NCBI RefSeq assembly: GCF_003752505.1
Contig: NZ_RKHO01000001.1
Coordinates: 1,302,001 to 1,366,000 of the forward strand
From: Nocardioides aurantiacus
GTDB lineage: Bacteria > Actinomycetota > Actinomycetes > Propionibacteriales > Nocardioidaceae
DNA length: 64,000 nucleotides
Direction of reading: 5' to 3'
Positions 26,000-34,759 of this stretch are shown in pieces. The first letter of the stretch is position 1. Every line of letters begins with the position of its first letter. Both the position numbers and the translations under genes were made by a program. The notes beneath the pieces were generated by a model, which did not search any database, had not been told where the DNA came from, and saw only the letters and a program-made list of their open reading frames with translations.

Positions 26000-26868
26000 G
26001 CCGTGCCGCCCTTCTTCTTGGTCGAACGCGTGGAGTGTGCGGCGATCCACACCGCGAAGCCGACCAGGACGCCCATGCCGACCAGCCAGGCCACGAGGCC
26101 CTCGGTGACCGGGCCCAGGGAGCCGAGCTGGAAGCCGCCGTACTTGGGCGCCTCCTCACGCTCGTTGAGGTAGGCGATGATGTGGCGCTTGTCCTCGGGG
26201 GTGAGGACCTCGTCGGAGAACACCGGCATCTGCTGCGGGCCGGTCAGCATGGCCTCGTAGATGTGCTTGTTGGAGACGCCGTCCAGCGACGGGGCGAAGC
26301 GGCCGCGGGGGAGCGCGCCGCCGGCGCCGGCGAAGTTGTGGCAGGCGGTGCAGTTGGTGCGGAAGAACTCGCCGCCCTCGACCACGCCCTCCTCGTCGAC
26401 GTCCTCGGTGCTGGTCTCGGCCTCGGAGGGCACGGACGGGCCGGGGCCGAGCGTCGCGACGTACGCCGCCAGCGCCTCGGTCTCCTCCTCGGAGTAGACG
26501 GGGGGCTTGCGCAGCGCCTGGGTGCCGGGCTGGGCCATCGGCATGCGGCCGGTGCCGACCTGGAAGTCGACCGAGGCGGCGCCGACGCCGACCAGGCTGG
26601 GGCCGTACTGGTTGCCCTGCTCGGTGGGGACGCCCTCACCGTTCTTGCCGTGGCAGGACGAGCAGCCGACCAGGAACAGCGCGCGGCCCTTGGCCACGAG
26701 GTCCTCGTCGGCGGTCTTCTGCTCCGCCGAGGCGGGGGAGAGGAAGGCGAACACCCCGCCGGTGAGGATGAGCGCCAGCAGCACCACCACGGGGCCGGCG
26801 AGGCGGCTGCGGCGGTGTGCCGAGAGGCGGCCGGTGATCCGGCTGCCGAGCTTCTGCGTGAGTCGCAC
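25996..26868 (-). CDS. qcrC: Diheme cytochrome c subunit of bc1
   Basis: A 290-residue membrane-anchored cytochrome with two CxxCH sites (CSSCH and CTACH), an N-terminal signal-anchor and a C-terminal membrane helix (TEGLVAWLVGMGVLVGFAVWIAA). The diheme form replaces soluble cytochrome c and wires bc1 directly to the aa3 oxidase. The operon neighbours on both sides confirm it. Confidence 0.96.
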   Translation of the reverse strand: MRLTQKLGSRITGRLSAHRRSRLAGPVVVLLALILTGGVFAFLSPASAEQKTADEDLVAKGRALFLVGCSSCHGKNGEGVPTEQGNQYGPSLVGVGAASVDFQVGTGRMPMAQPGTQALRKPPVYSEEETEALAAYVATLGPGPSVPSEAETSTEDVDEEGVVEGGEFFRTNCTACHNFAGAGGALPRGRFAPSLDGVSNKHIYEAMLTGPQQMPVFSDEVLTPEDKRHIIAYLNEREEAPKYGGFQLGSLGPVTEGLVAWLVGMGVLVGFAVWIAAHSTRSTKKKGGTA

Positions 26869-26904
26869 CAGGGAACCCTTCGGGAAAGTCAGGACTGCGG
26901 GGGA

Positions 26905-27543
26905 CTACTTGATCAGGTAGACGGTCGCGAACAGACCGACCCAGACCACGTCGACGAAGTGCCAGTAGTACGACACGACGATGGCCGTGACCGCCTGCTC
27001 GTGGGTGAACTTGCGGGCGAGGTAGGTGCGCCCGAGCACGAACAGGAACGCGACGAGGCCACCGATGACGTGGATGCCGTGGAAGCCGGTCGCGAGGTAG
27101 AACACCGTGCCGTACGCCGAGGACGGGATCGTCAGGCCCTCGTGGACCAGCTCGGCGTACTCGAAGGCCTGGCCGCCGATGAAGACGGCGCCCATGCAGT
27201 AGGTGAGGATGAACCACTCCCGCAGGCCCCACTGCTTGAACTGCCACAGCTTGCCGGTGCGACCGACGATGCCGTCCTCGGCCTTGAAGACGCCGAGCTG
27301 GCAGGTCACCGAGGAGGCCACGAGGATGATCGTGTTGACCGTGGAGAACGGCACGTTGAGCAGCTCGGTCTCCTGGGCCCACAGCTCGGGGCTCACGGAG
27401 CGGATCGTGAAGTAGGCGGCGAAGAGAGCCGCGAAGAACATGAGCTCGCTCGAGAGCCACACGATCGTGCCCACGCTGACCATGCTGGGTCGGTCGTGGT
27501 GCCCGTGGAGTCGGGATGCCGGGATAGCCGTTGCTGTCGCCAC
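26905..27543 (-). CDS. ctaE: Cytochrome c oxidase subunit III
   Basis: This 212-residue subunit has five to six membrane helices, including [40 protein letters not shown] and [21 protein letters not shown], the last being the family signature end. GTG at 27543 gives the usual start ([23 protein letters not shown]). It is split from ctaC/D/F and leads the qcrCAB operon, the normal actinobacterial organisation, divergent from ctaG. Confidence 0.94.
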   Translation of the reverse strand: MATATAIPASRLHGHHDRPSMVSVGTIVWLSSELMFFAALFAAYFTIRSVSPELWAQETELLNVPFSTVNTIILVASSVTCQLGVFKAEDGIVGRTGKLWQFKQWGLREWFILTYCMGAVFIGGQAFEYAELVHEGLTIPSSAYGTVFYLATGFHGIHVIGGLVAFLFVLGRTYLARKFTHEQAVTAIVVSYYWHFVDVVWVGLFATVYLIK

Positions 27544-27612
27544 CCGATCATTATTGCCCCACCCTGTGAATCGGCCATCCCTGACCCCGGTGTTTTGCTG
27601 AGAAGCACCACC

Positions 27613-27618
27613 TAACCT
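27613..27618 (+). promoter_or_regulatory. -10 box for leaderless ctaG
   Basis: TAACCT ends 6 nt before the GTG at 27625. A GGAGG lies between them, too close to the start to act as a Shine-Dalgarno. Confidence 0.45.
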
Positions 27619-27624
27619 GGAGGT

Positions 27625-28563
27625 GTGCCGCCCTTCTCCCCGTCCGCCGTCTTCACCGAGTGGGGCCTCTCGCCCGTGCTGTTCGTGCTCGTCGTGTGGG
27701 CCGCGGGGCTCTACCTGTACGCCGTGTGGCGGCTGCGCGACCGCGGTGATCGGTGGCCCGTGGGGCGCACGCTCGCCTTCGTCGGGGGTGGCCTGGGGAC
27801 GTTCTTCTTCGCCACCAGCTCGGGCCTCGCGGCGTACGACACGACGCTGCTGAGCGTGCACATGGTCCAGCACATGCTGCTCTCGATGGTCGTGCCGGTG
27901 ATGTGCGCCCTGGGCGCCCCGGTGACGCTGGCGCTGCGCACGCTGCCCGCCCGGCCCCGCCGCGTGCTGCTCGCGGTGCTGCACTCCCGGGTCGCGAAGG
28001 TGCTCACCTTCGCGCCCCTGACCCTGGCCGTCTACGTGATCAGTCCGTGGGCGCTCTACTTCACCGGCTGGTACGACGCCACCTTGCGCTCGGACCTGCT
28101 GCACGAGCTGATGCACGTGCACCTGGTGGCCGTGGGTGCGTTGTTCTTCACACCGATCCTGGGCGTCGACCCCGTCCCCGGTCGCGTCAGCCACCCGTTC
28201 CGCCTGCTGATGCTGATGCTGACGCTGCCCTTCCACGCCTTCCTCGGCGTCACCGTGATGGGCCAGACCACCCTCATCGGCGGCGACTGGTACCCCTCGC
28301 TCAAGGCGCAGCTGCCGTGGCTCCCCGACCCGATGGCCGACCAGCACCTGGCCGGCGGGATCCTGTGGGGGTCGGGCGACCTGATCGCGCTCATGATGTT
28401 CGTCACGCTGTTCGTGCAGTGGGTCCGGGCCTCGCAGCAGGAGGCCCGCCGCGAGGACCGACGGCTCGACCGGCTCGCCCGGGCCGAGGAGCGGACGCGC
28501 GACCGGGACGGCGCGCAGGAGCGGGAGCAGGCGACCACCGTCCCGGGTGCCCCCAGGCGGTAG
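27625..28563 (+). CDS. ctaG: CtaG-type cytochrome c oxidase assembly membrane protein
   Basis: A 312-residue protein with about seven membrane helices. Conserved His/Met-rich stretches such as [19 protein letters not shown] and [18 protein letters not shown] are typical of the caa3_CtaG family, thought to aid copper insertion into the oxidase. The C-terminus is a charged, soluble Arg/Glu tail. Its position opposite ctaE fits that role. Confidence 0.9.
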   Translation: MPPFSPSAVFTEWGLSPVLFVLVVWAAGLYLYAVWRLRDRGDRWPVGRTLAFVGGGLGTFFFATSSGLAAYDTTLLSVHMVQHMLLSMVVPVMCALGAPVTLALRTLPARPRRVLLAVLHSRVAKVLTFAPLTLAVYVISPWALYFTGWYDATLRSDLLHELMHVHLVAVGALFFTPILGVDPVPGRVSHPFRLLMLMLTLPFHAFLGVTVMGQTTLIGGDWYPSLKAQLPWLPDPMADQHLAGGILWGSGDLIALMMFVTLFVQWVRASQQEARREDRRLDRLARAEERTRDRDGAQEREQATTVPGAPRR

Positions 28564-28566
28564 CAT
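28561..28566 (+). promoter_or_regulatory. -10 box for leaderless receiver-like gene
   Basis: TAGCAT overlaps the ctaG stop (TAG) and lies 7 nt before the GTG at 28574. Confidence 0.4.
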
Positions 28567-28573
28567 CCGCGAC

Positions 28574-28996
28574 GTGACCTCCGCCTCCTCCAGCGCCGGC
28601 AAGACCCTGAGGGTGCTCGTCTACAGCGACGACGTCGACACGCGGGAGCAGGTGATCCTGGCGCTCGGCCGTCGGCCGCACCCGGACCTGCCCGAGGTGG
28701 AGTACGTCGAGGTGGCGACCGAGCCCGTGGTGATCCAGCAGATGGACGCCGGCGGCGTCGACCTGGCCATCCTGGACGGCGAGGCCGCCCCGGCCGGGGG
28801 CATGGGCATCGCCAAGCAGCTCAAGGACGAGATCTACCGATGCCCGCCGGTGCTGGTGCTCACCGGGCGGGTCCAGGACAACTGGCTCGCGACCTGGTCG
28901 CGTGCCGACGCCGCGGTGTCCCACCCGCTGGACCCGATCGAGCTGGCCGAGGCCGTCATCCGGCTGCTGCGCTCGCGGGTCCCGGCCACGACGTGA
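28574..28996 (+). CDS. Stand-alone response-regulator receiver-like protein
   Basis: The 140-residue product has a receiver-type layout: strand LRVLVYSDD, helix, then [12 protein letters not shown] with a candidate phosphoacceptor Asp, then [14 protein letters not shown], and [21 protein letters not shown] at the end. The usual lysine before the final cis-proline (KP) is His-Pro here, so phosphorylation chemistry may be altered. It has no output domain. It overlaps trpD (GTGA), suggesting coupled expression with tryptophan synthesis, though the reason is unknown. Confidence 0.75.
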   Translation: MTSASSSAGKTLRVLVYSDDVDTREQVILALGRRPHPDLPEVEYVEVATEPVVIQQMDAGGVDLAILDGEAAPAGGMGIAKQLKDEIYRCPPVLVLTGRVQDNWLATWSRADAAVSHPLDPIELAEAVIRLLRSRVPATT

Positions 28997-30042
28997 GCCC
29001 GGTCCCGACCGGCGGGACCGCACCCAGCTGGCCGTCGGTGCTCGGCGGCCTCGTCGCCGGGCGCGACCTGGACGCGGGGGAGACCGCCTGGGCGATGGGC
29101 GAGGTCCTCGCCGGTGCTGCCACCCCCGCGCAGGTCGCCGGCTTCGCGGTGGCGTTGCGCGCCAAGGGCGAGACCGTGGCCGAGATGGAGGGCCTGGTCG
29201 CCGCGATGTACGACGCCGCGACCCCGCTCTCGGTGCCCGGTCGCCTGCTCGACGTGGTCGGGACGGGCGGTGACCGCTCGTTCTCGGTGAACATCTCCAC
29301 CATGGCCGCGATCGTGGCGGCCGGCGCGGGCGCGACCGTGGTCAAGCACGGCAACCGCTCGGCCTCCTCCAAGGCCGGCAGCGCCGACGTGCTCGAGCGG
29401 CTCGGCATCCGTCTCGACCTCCCGGCGGCCGACGTCGCCCGGGTCGCGGAGGAGGCCGGCATCACGTTCTGCTTCGCCGCGGCCTTCCACCCCGCCCTGC
29501 GTCACGCCGCCACCGCGCGCAGCGAGCTCGGCATCGGCACCACCTTCAACTTCCTCGGCCCGATCGCCAACCCGGCCAAGCCGGCCGCCCAGGCGATCGG
29601 GTGCGCCGACGTGCGGATGGCGCCGGTCATGGCCGGGGTCTTCGCCCGGCGGGGCGTCGACGCGTGGGTCTTCCGCGGCGACGACGGCCTCGACGAGCTG
29701 ACCACCACGACGACCTCACGCGTGTGGCTCGTCCGCGACGGCGAGGTGACCGAGCAGGTCCTCGACCCCGAGTCGCTGGGCCTGGCCCGCGGGACCGCCG
29801 AGGGGTTGCGCGGTGCCGACGCGGCGTACAACGCCGAGGTGGTGCTGCGGACCCTCGACGGCGAGCAGGGACCGGTGCGCGACGCCGTGCTGCTCAACGC
29901 CGGTGCCGCGCTGGCGGTGCACGCGCGAGGCGACGGCAGCCTCGAGGAGCAGGTCGCCGCCGGCCTCGCCCGCGCCACCGAGGCCGTCGACTCCGGTGCC
30001 GCCCGGGCTGCTCTGGACCGCTGGGTGGCCGCGACCCGCTGA
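28993..30042 (+). CDS. trpD: Anthranilate phosphoribosyltransferase
   Basis: This 349-residue enzyme joins anthranilate and PRPP, the second step of tryptophan synthesis. Signature sites are [22 protein letters not shown] (PRPP loop), [20 protein letters not shown] (anthranilate and phosphate binding), and [15 protein letters not shown] with [13 protein letters not shown]. Other trp genes are not nearby. The GTG at 28993 overlaps the preceding stop. Confidence 0.96.
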   Translation: MSPVPTGGTAPSWPSVLGGLVAGRDLDAGETAWAMGEVLAGAATPAQVAGFAVALRAKGETVAEMEGLVAAMYDAATPLSVPGRLLDVVGTGGDRSFSVNISTMAAIVAAGAGATVVKHGNRSASSKAGSADVLERLGIRLDLPAADVARVAEEAGITFCFAAAFHPALRHAATARSELGIGTTFNFLGPIANPAKPAAQAIGCADVRMAPVMAGVFARRGVDAWVFRGDDGLDELTTTTTSRVWLVRDGEVTEQVLDPESLGLARGTAEGLRGADAAYNAEVVLRTLDGEQGPVRDAVLLNAGAALAVHARGDGSLEEQVAAGLARATEAVDSGAARAALDRWVAATR

Positions 30043-30066
30043 GGGCCGCGGCTCACCCCGCCGGGC

Positions 30067-33000
30067 TCAGCTGACCTTGATGCTCAGCTTGGCCGACCGC
30101 GAGCTCGTCAGCTGGGCGTTGCCGCCGTAGCCGACCGAGAGGTAGTGCGTCCCCCGGCTCAGCCGCGGCACCGTGATGGTGACCTTGCCGCGGGCGGAGG
30201 AGGCGATCGAGACGTACTTGATGCGCCGGGTGCCGTCGTACACCGAGACGGTGCCGCTGATCGCGGCCCCGGTGGGTGCGGTCACGGTGACGTAGGCGCG
30301 CGGGTACGTCGTACGACGGATGGTGCGGTCGGCGAGGGTGAACGTCGACCTGGACGCCGCCTTGGCGACCCGCATCCCCGTCGACGTGCTGGTGCCGTCG
30401 AGGTACCCGACGCGCTTGGCGGTGACGCGGACGCTGATCAGACGACCGGCGTCGGCGCCTCCGAGGAGGTAGGACGTCGACGTGGCGCCGGTGACGGCGA
30501 CGCCGTCGCGCAGCCACTGGTAGGTGAAGGACGGCGACCGCGTCCAGGTGCCGGGGTTGGCGGTCAGGCGGTAGCCCACCTTGGCGATGCCGGAGACCTT
30601 GGCCGCGCCGGTGGCGACGAGCCGCTCGTTGCCGGTGGCGGTGAGGGCGTTGCTGGTCACCGTCGTGGGGGAGTAGCCGGCCCTGGTGCCGGTGGCCCGC
30701 AGCTGGACCGTCTTGCCGGCGTCGGCCGTGCGGACCACGAAGCTGGGCGTCGTGGCCCCGCTGACCGCCACGCCGCCGACCAGCCACTGGTAGGCGGTGG
30801 TGACACCGGTCTCCTGCCAGGTGGCTGATCCCGAGACGGTGGTCCCCACCGTGGCGGTGCCCTGCAGCACCAGCTCGCGGAGCAGCGAGGGACCCGTCCC
30901 GAGACCGCCCTTGACGATGTTGCTGTCCGCGGTGCCGGCGGGGTAGCCCGCCCTGGTCCCGGTGACCCGGACCTTGATCGACTGGTTCAGGTCGGTCTGG
31001 GTCAGCTCGTAGACGCGGGTGGTGGCGCCGGGGATCGCGGTGGTGCCGCGGTACCACTGGTAGGAGGTCACCACGTCGGGCAGGTTCCAGCTGGGCAAGG
31101 TCGACGTGAGGGCCGTGCCGACCTGGCCCGCCCCGGTGATCTGCGGGGCGACGGTGGCCGGCCGGTCGATCACCGTGAACCCCCGCCAGGCCGAGCTGCC
31201 GAGGTCGGCTCCGGCCGGGTCCACGGCGACGACTCGCCACTCCCAGCTGCCCGCGGCGACGGCCGTGAGGGGCGCCCAGGCCTGGGCCGCGGTGGTGCGG
31301 GTCTCGATGGTGCTGGTCGAGCCCGTCGCGCGACGCTCGAACCGGTAGGTGCTGGCGCGCTTGACCGCGCCCCACGCGAAGAGGGCTCCGTTGGGGTCCT
31401 GTCGGGTGCCGTCCGCCGGGGACTGCAGGCCCGGGCCCGTCCCCACGACGACGAACGGGGCCAGTCGGCTCCACGCACCCACGCGGCCCTTCGCGTCGAC
31501 CCGCTGGACGCGCCAGCGGTAGCTCGAGGCCGCCGCGGGGAGCGGGTTGACCGGTGCGTGGCTGGTCTGCTTGGTGTTCAGCGCGAGGACCCGGTTGCCC
31601 TGGCTGGGGACGGTGTCGTCGTTGCGGTAGACCTCGAGGTTGTAGGACGCGGCGAACGGCAGGGGCTCCCAGGTCAGCACCTGGCTCTCGTCCAGCGTGC
31701 CCCCGTCGCCGGGGCTCACCTGCTCCGGCACCGGGGAGCGCTTGTCGAAGCGGCCGGTGCGGCTCCAGGAGAGGTTGTTCTGGGAGCCGTCGACGGCCTG
31801 GACGCGCCAGTAGACGGTGCCCTCGGGGTAGGTCGTCGACGGGGAGGTGAACGTGGTCTGGTCGACGAGCACGTTGTCGAGGAGCGTGGTGGAGAGGAAC
31901 TGGGCGCTGGTCGAGGTCTGCACGCGGTAGTAGGACGCCTCGGTGCGTGACACGTTGGGCAGGTCGGAGGATCCCGACGTGCTCGGCGCCGGCGCCTTCA
32001 GGTAGTCGGACCAGTCGAGGGTGATGTCGTCGGAGAGCACTGCCTCGTCGTCCGGGGAGACGAGGGCGACGGCGTTGCTCAGCAGGTTGAACTGGTGCCG
32101 TGCCGCCTTCAGGGGGGCGCAGCCCGTCGCCGCGCTGCAGGGCACCACCTGCCAGTAGTACGCCGAGCCAGCGTTGCTGTCGGCGAAGGCGGCCGTCGGT
32201 GCCCACACCGTGCTGTAGACGATCCGCGGGTAGGTGAGGTCGACGAGGTTCGTCATCTCGGCGTCGCGCGAGACGTACAGCTTGTAGTACGCAGCACCGG
32301 GGACGCTGTCCCAGGCCAGCACGGGGGACTGCCGCAGGTTCTGGCAGGAGGCCGGAGCGGTCTTGGTGCACGAGGTCGCCGCGTCGGCCAGCTCGGTGCC
32401 CACGAGGGCTGCGCGCTGACCTCCGACCTCGTCCAGCTCGGTGATCCGGAAGGCCCCGATGCGGCCTTCACCGAGGAACACCGTGGACCGGTAGGCCTCG
32501 ACCTGGAACTCGTAGCGCCCGGGTGCGAGGTAGCCGTCGCCGACGTCCTCGGTCGCGGGGTTCGTCGTGGTGATGGTGGTGCCGTTCCACGCTGTCGCGC
32601 CGGCCTTGCGCAGCCGGACGACGTACTTCGTCGCCTCCGTGACGGGATCCCAGGTCAGCGTGGGGAACCGTGTCGTGGAGGTCTCTGCCGAGGTCGGGTG
32701 CGGGGACGTGGCAGTCGGTGCCGGGGGCTCGAGCACCTCGAAGGTCGGCTGCGCGCTCACGAGCAGCGAGGTGCCGAGCCGACCGTCCTCGGAGACGGTC
32801 TGCACCGTCCAGCGGTAGGAGCCGGGCTTGAGGGTGCTGCGGGGAGTGAAGGAGGTCGCGGACGTCGTGGTGGGAGAGACGGTGCTGCCACCGTCGATCG
32901 GGGTGATGGTCACCCGGTAGCCCGCCGCGTCCCGGGCCGCTGACCAACGCAGGGTCGGCACCGTCACCTCGGCGCCACCGACAGGTGAGGTGGGCGTGAC

Positions 33001-34341
33001 CGCCGCCGGGTCGTAGGTGAACTCGCCGATCTCGGCGTTGATGCCCTGGGTGATGGGCACCGGAGTCCCGGTCGGCGTCCGGTCGAAGGCCAGGACGCGC
33101 CAGTAGAACTGGCCGCCGGCGCTGGGCATGCAGGCGCGCTCGCGAGCGCTCGCAGGTGTGAAGGTGGTCTGGGTCGTGGTGCACCGGGTCGTCAGCTTGT
33201 TGTCGTCGGGGAACGACCTCTGCGTGCTGATCTGCACCTGGTAGTAGCCGGCGAGCTCGACGGGTTCCCACTCGAGGAAGAGCGGGTCGCCCAGGGTGCT
33301 GCCGTCCACCGGGTGCACGAGCTCCGGCTGGTCGGGCCAGTTGCGGCGGAACTGCCACACGGCCTGGTCCGAGCCCCACGAGGGGGCGTTGCCCGCCAGG
33401 TCGACGGGCCGCACCCGCCAGTAGTACTCGTCGTTGTCGAGCGTCGAAGGAGGTGAGTAGCGCGTGCCGGTGATGCGGGTGACGGTGCGGGTGACGGCGG
33501 CGGTGTCGTTCTGGAAGTTCTCGTCGGTGCTGAGCTGGAGGTCGTACGTCGCGGCACCCGGGACGGGGTCCCAGTCGAGCGCGACCTCGGTGATGGGCGA
33601 CAGGCCGCCGGGGTCGTGGGGCGGGGACGCCAGGGACACGGCCGGCAGCGGGAGCACGCGGTAGGACCACGGGTTGCCGGGAGCCTCGGAGGACCAGGGC
33701 GTGACGGTGCCGGGGGCCATCTGGGCCCGCACCCGCCAGTAGTAGGTGCCGGGTGCCTGCTGGGTGGTGTCGGTCAGCGAGGTGCTCCTGACCGAACGGG
33801 TCGCGTAGAGCGCGGGGTCGGTGAACTGGGGGTCGGTGCCGACCTGGACGTCGTACCCCGTCGCGCCGGGCACGGCCGACCACGTGAACGTGGCCGGGTC
33901 GACGGGGGGCTGCAGGTCGGTGCCGTCGCTCGGGCCGACCGGGACGGGACGGTCGAGGGCGCCGCGTCGGAAGCTCGCCTGCACCCAGTCGCTGGTGCTC
34001 GTCGTGGAGAAGCGCGCGCGGACCTGCCAGAAGATGTCGGTGTCACCCGGCAGCTGCGTGGTCGGCACGTAGGCCGCGTTGGTCGTCGAGGTGTTGACGA
34101 GCGGGCTCGACAGGTCGGAGGACGTGCTCACCTGCACGTCGTAGCTGCTCGCGCCCTCGACGCGGGTCCACGACAGGACGGGGATCTGCTGGACCGTGGT
34201 CCCGGCGGGCGACAGCCCGTACGGCGCTGCGACCGCGGCGCTGGCCGACGTCGGGGCGAGCCCCCACCCGCTGGCAGCCAGGATGCCCACCAGGAGCACG
34301 GTGAGCAGGCGGCGTGGACCGCGGATGGACGACGAACGCAT
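30067..34341 (-). CDS. Large secreted multi-domain Ig/FnIII-like protein
   Basis: The 1424-residue protein has a signal peptide (LLTVLLVGILAASGWGL, then ASA-type cleavage). The first two thirds hold about ten FnIII-like repeats marked by recurring YYWRVR/FYWRVLA strands and EVPGATTYDVQ-type openings. Three domains follow with the bacterial SYQWYRGTTAIPGAT / YQWLVGGVAVSGAT / YQWLRDGVAVTGAT pattern, then a C-terminal Ig-like bundle. No LPXTG, lipobox or membrane anchor is seen, so it is probably released or held non-covalently. It may be an adhesin or matrix protein, but no enzyme domain is present. The upstream region has an AGTCCGTTTTG stretch resembling one in the tad promoter. Convergent with trpD. 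Confidence 0.85.
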   Translation of the reverse strand: MRSSSIRGPRRLLTVLLVGILAASGWGLAPTSASAAVAAPYGLSPAGTTVQQIPVLSWTRVEGASSYDVQVSTSSDLSSPLVNTSTTNAAYVPTTQLPGDTDIFWQVRARFSTTSTSDWVQASFRRGALDRPVPVGPSDGTDLQPPVDPATFTWSAVPGATGYDVQVGTDPQFTDPALYATRSVRSTSLTDTTQQAPGTYYWRVRAQMAPGTVTPWSSEAPGNPWSYRVLPLPAVSLASPPHDPGGLSPITEVALDWDPVPGAATYDLQLSTDENFQNDTAAVTRTVTRITGTRYSPPSTLDNDEYYWRVRPVDLAGNAPSWGSDQAVWQFRRNWPDQPELVHPVDGSTLGDPLFLEWEPVELAGYYQVQISTQRSFPDDNKLTTRCTTTQTTFTPASARERACMPSAGGQFYWRVLAFDRTPTGTPVPITQGINAEIGEFTYDPAAVTPTSPVGGAEVTVPTLRWSAARDAAGYRVTITPIDGGSTVSPTTTSATSFTPRSTLKPGSYRWTVQTVSEDGRLGTSLLVSAQPTFEVLEPPAPTATSPHPTSAETSTTRFPTLTWDPVTEATKYVVRLRKAGATAWNGTTITTTNPATEDVGDGYLAPGRYEFQVEAYRSTVFLGEGRIGAFRITELDEVGGQRAALVGTELADAATSCTKTAPASCQNLRQSPVLAWDSVPGAAYYKLYVSRDAEMTNLVDLTYPRIVYSTVWAPTAAFADSNAGSAYYWQVVPCSAATGCAPLKAARHQFNLLSNAVALVSPDDEAVLSDDITLDWSDYLKAPAPSTSGSSDLPNVSRTEASYYRVQTSTSAQFLSTTLLDNVLVDQTTFTSPSTTYPEGTVYWRVQAVDGSQNNLSWSRTGRFDKRSPVPEQVSPGDGGTLDESQVLTWEPLPFAASYNLEVYRNDDTVPSQGNRVLALNTKQTSHAPVNPLPAAASSYRWRVQRVDAKGRVGAWSRLAPFVVVGTGPGLQSPADGTRQDPNGALFAWGAVKRASTYRFERRATGSTSTIETRTTAAQAWAPLTAVAAGSWEWRVVAVDPAGADLGSSAWRGFTVIDRPATVAPQITGAGQVGTALTSTLPSWNLPDVVTSYQWYRGTTAIPGATTRVYELTQTDLNQSIKVRVTGTRAGYPAGTADSNIVKGGLGTGPSLLRELVLQGTATVGTTVSGSATWQETGVTTAYQWLVGGVAVSGATTPSFVVRTADAGKTVQLRATGTRAGYSPTTVTSNALTATGNERLVATGAAKVSGIAKVGYRLTANPGTWTRSPSFTYQWLRDGVAVTGATSTSYLLGGADAGRLISVRVTAKRVGYLDGTSTSTGMRVAKAASRSTFTLADRTIRRTTYPRAYVTVTAPTGAAISGTVSVYDGTRRIKYVSIASSARGKVTITVPRLSRGTHYLSVGYGGNAQLTSSRSAKLSIKVS

Positions 34342-34444
34342 GTGACCCCCAAGTGATCTCGATCCTGATCACGGTAGGGGTCGGTTTAACGGCGTAAGTC
34401 CGTTTTGAGACTTTCGGCTCGGGTGGACCAGCCCAGCGTGGACG

Positions 34445-34723
34445 TCAGTCCAGGCCGAGGGAGAACGCGGACTCGAGGTCGTGGCGCGAGTAGGTGCGGA
34501 ACGCGATGTGGGTCTCGGTCTCCTGGACGCCGGGCACCTTGTTGAGCTGGTCGGCCACGACCCGGGCGACGTCGTCGTGGCCGGCCACGCGGACCATGGC
34601 GATCAGGTCGATCTGGCCGGTGACGCTGTAGACCTCGCTGATGCCGTCGAGCGCGGCGATGGCCTCGGCCACCTCGGGGATGCGCGCGACGTCGGCCTTC
34701 ACGAACACGATGGCGGTGATCAT
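34445..34723 (-). CDS. Stand-alone Lrp/AsnC ligand-binding (RAM) domain
   Basis: A 92-residue protein lacking the DNA-binding half of Lrp/AsnC. The RAM fold is recognisable: ITAIVFVKADVARIPEVAEAIAAL, then GISEVYSVTGQIDLIAMVRV and PGVQETETHIAFRTY. Stand-alone RAM proteins bind amino acids and may join or compete with full-length Lrp factors. It is 36 bp from the following exonuclease gene in the same direction. Confidence 0.9.
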   Translation of the reverse strand: MITAIVFVKADVARIPEVAEAIAALDGISEVYSVTGQIDLIAMVRVAGHDDVARVVADQLNKVPGVQETETHIAFRTYSRHDLESAFSLGLD

Positions 34724-34759
34724 GGGGTCAACGTACCGCCGGGGCGGGGCGGCAGGGGG

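Noticed and set aside
30053-32371. 772-codon minus-strand frame overlapping the large Ig/FnIII protein
   Set aside because: Out of frame with the protein that has a signal peptide and recognisable repeats; composition is Arg/Gly/His-rich.
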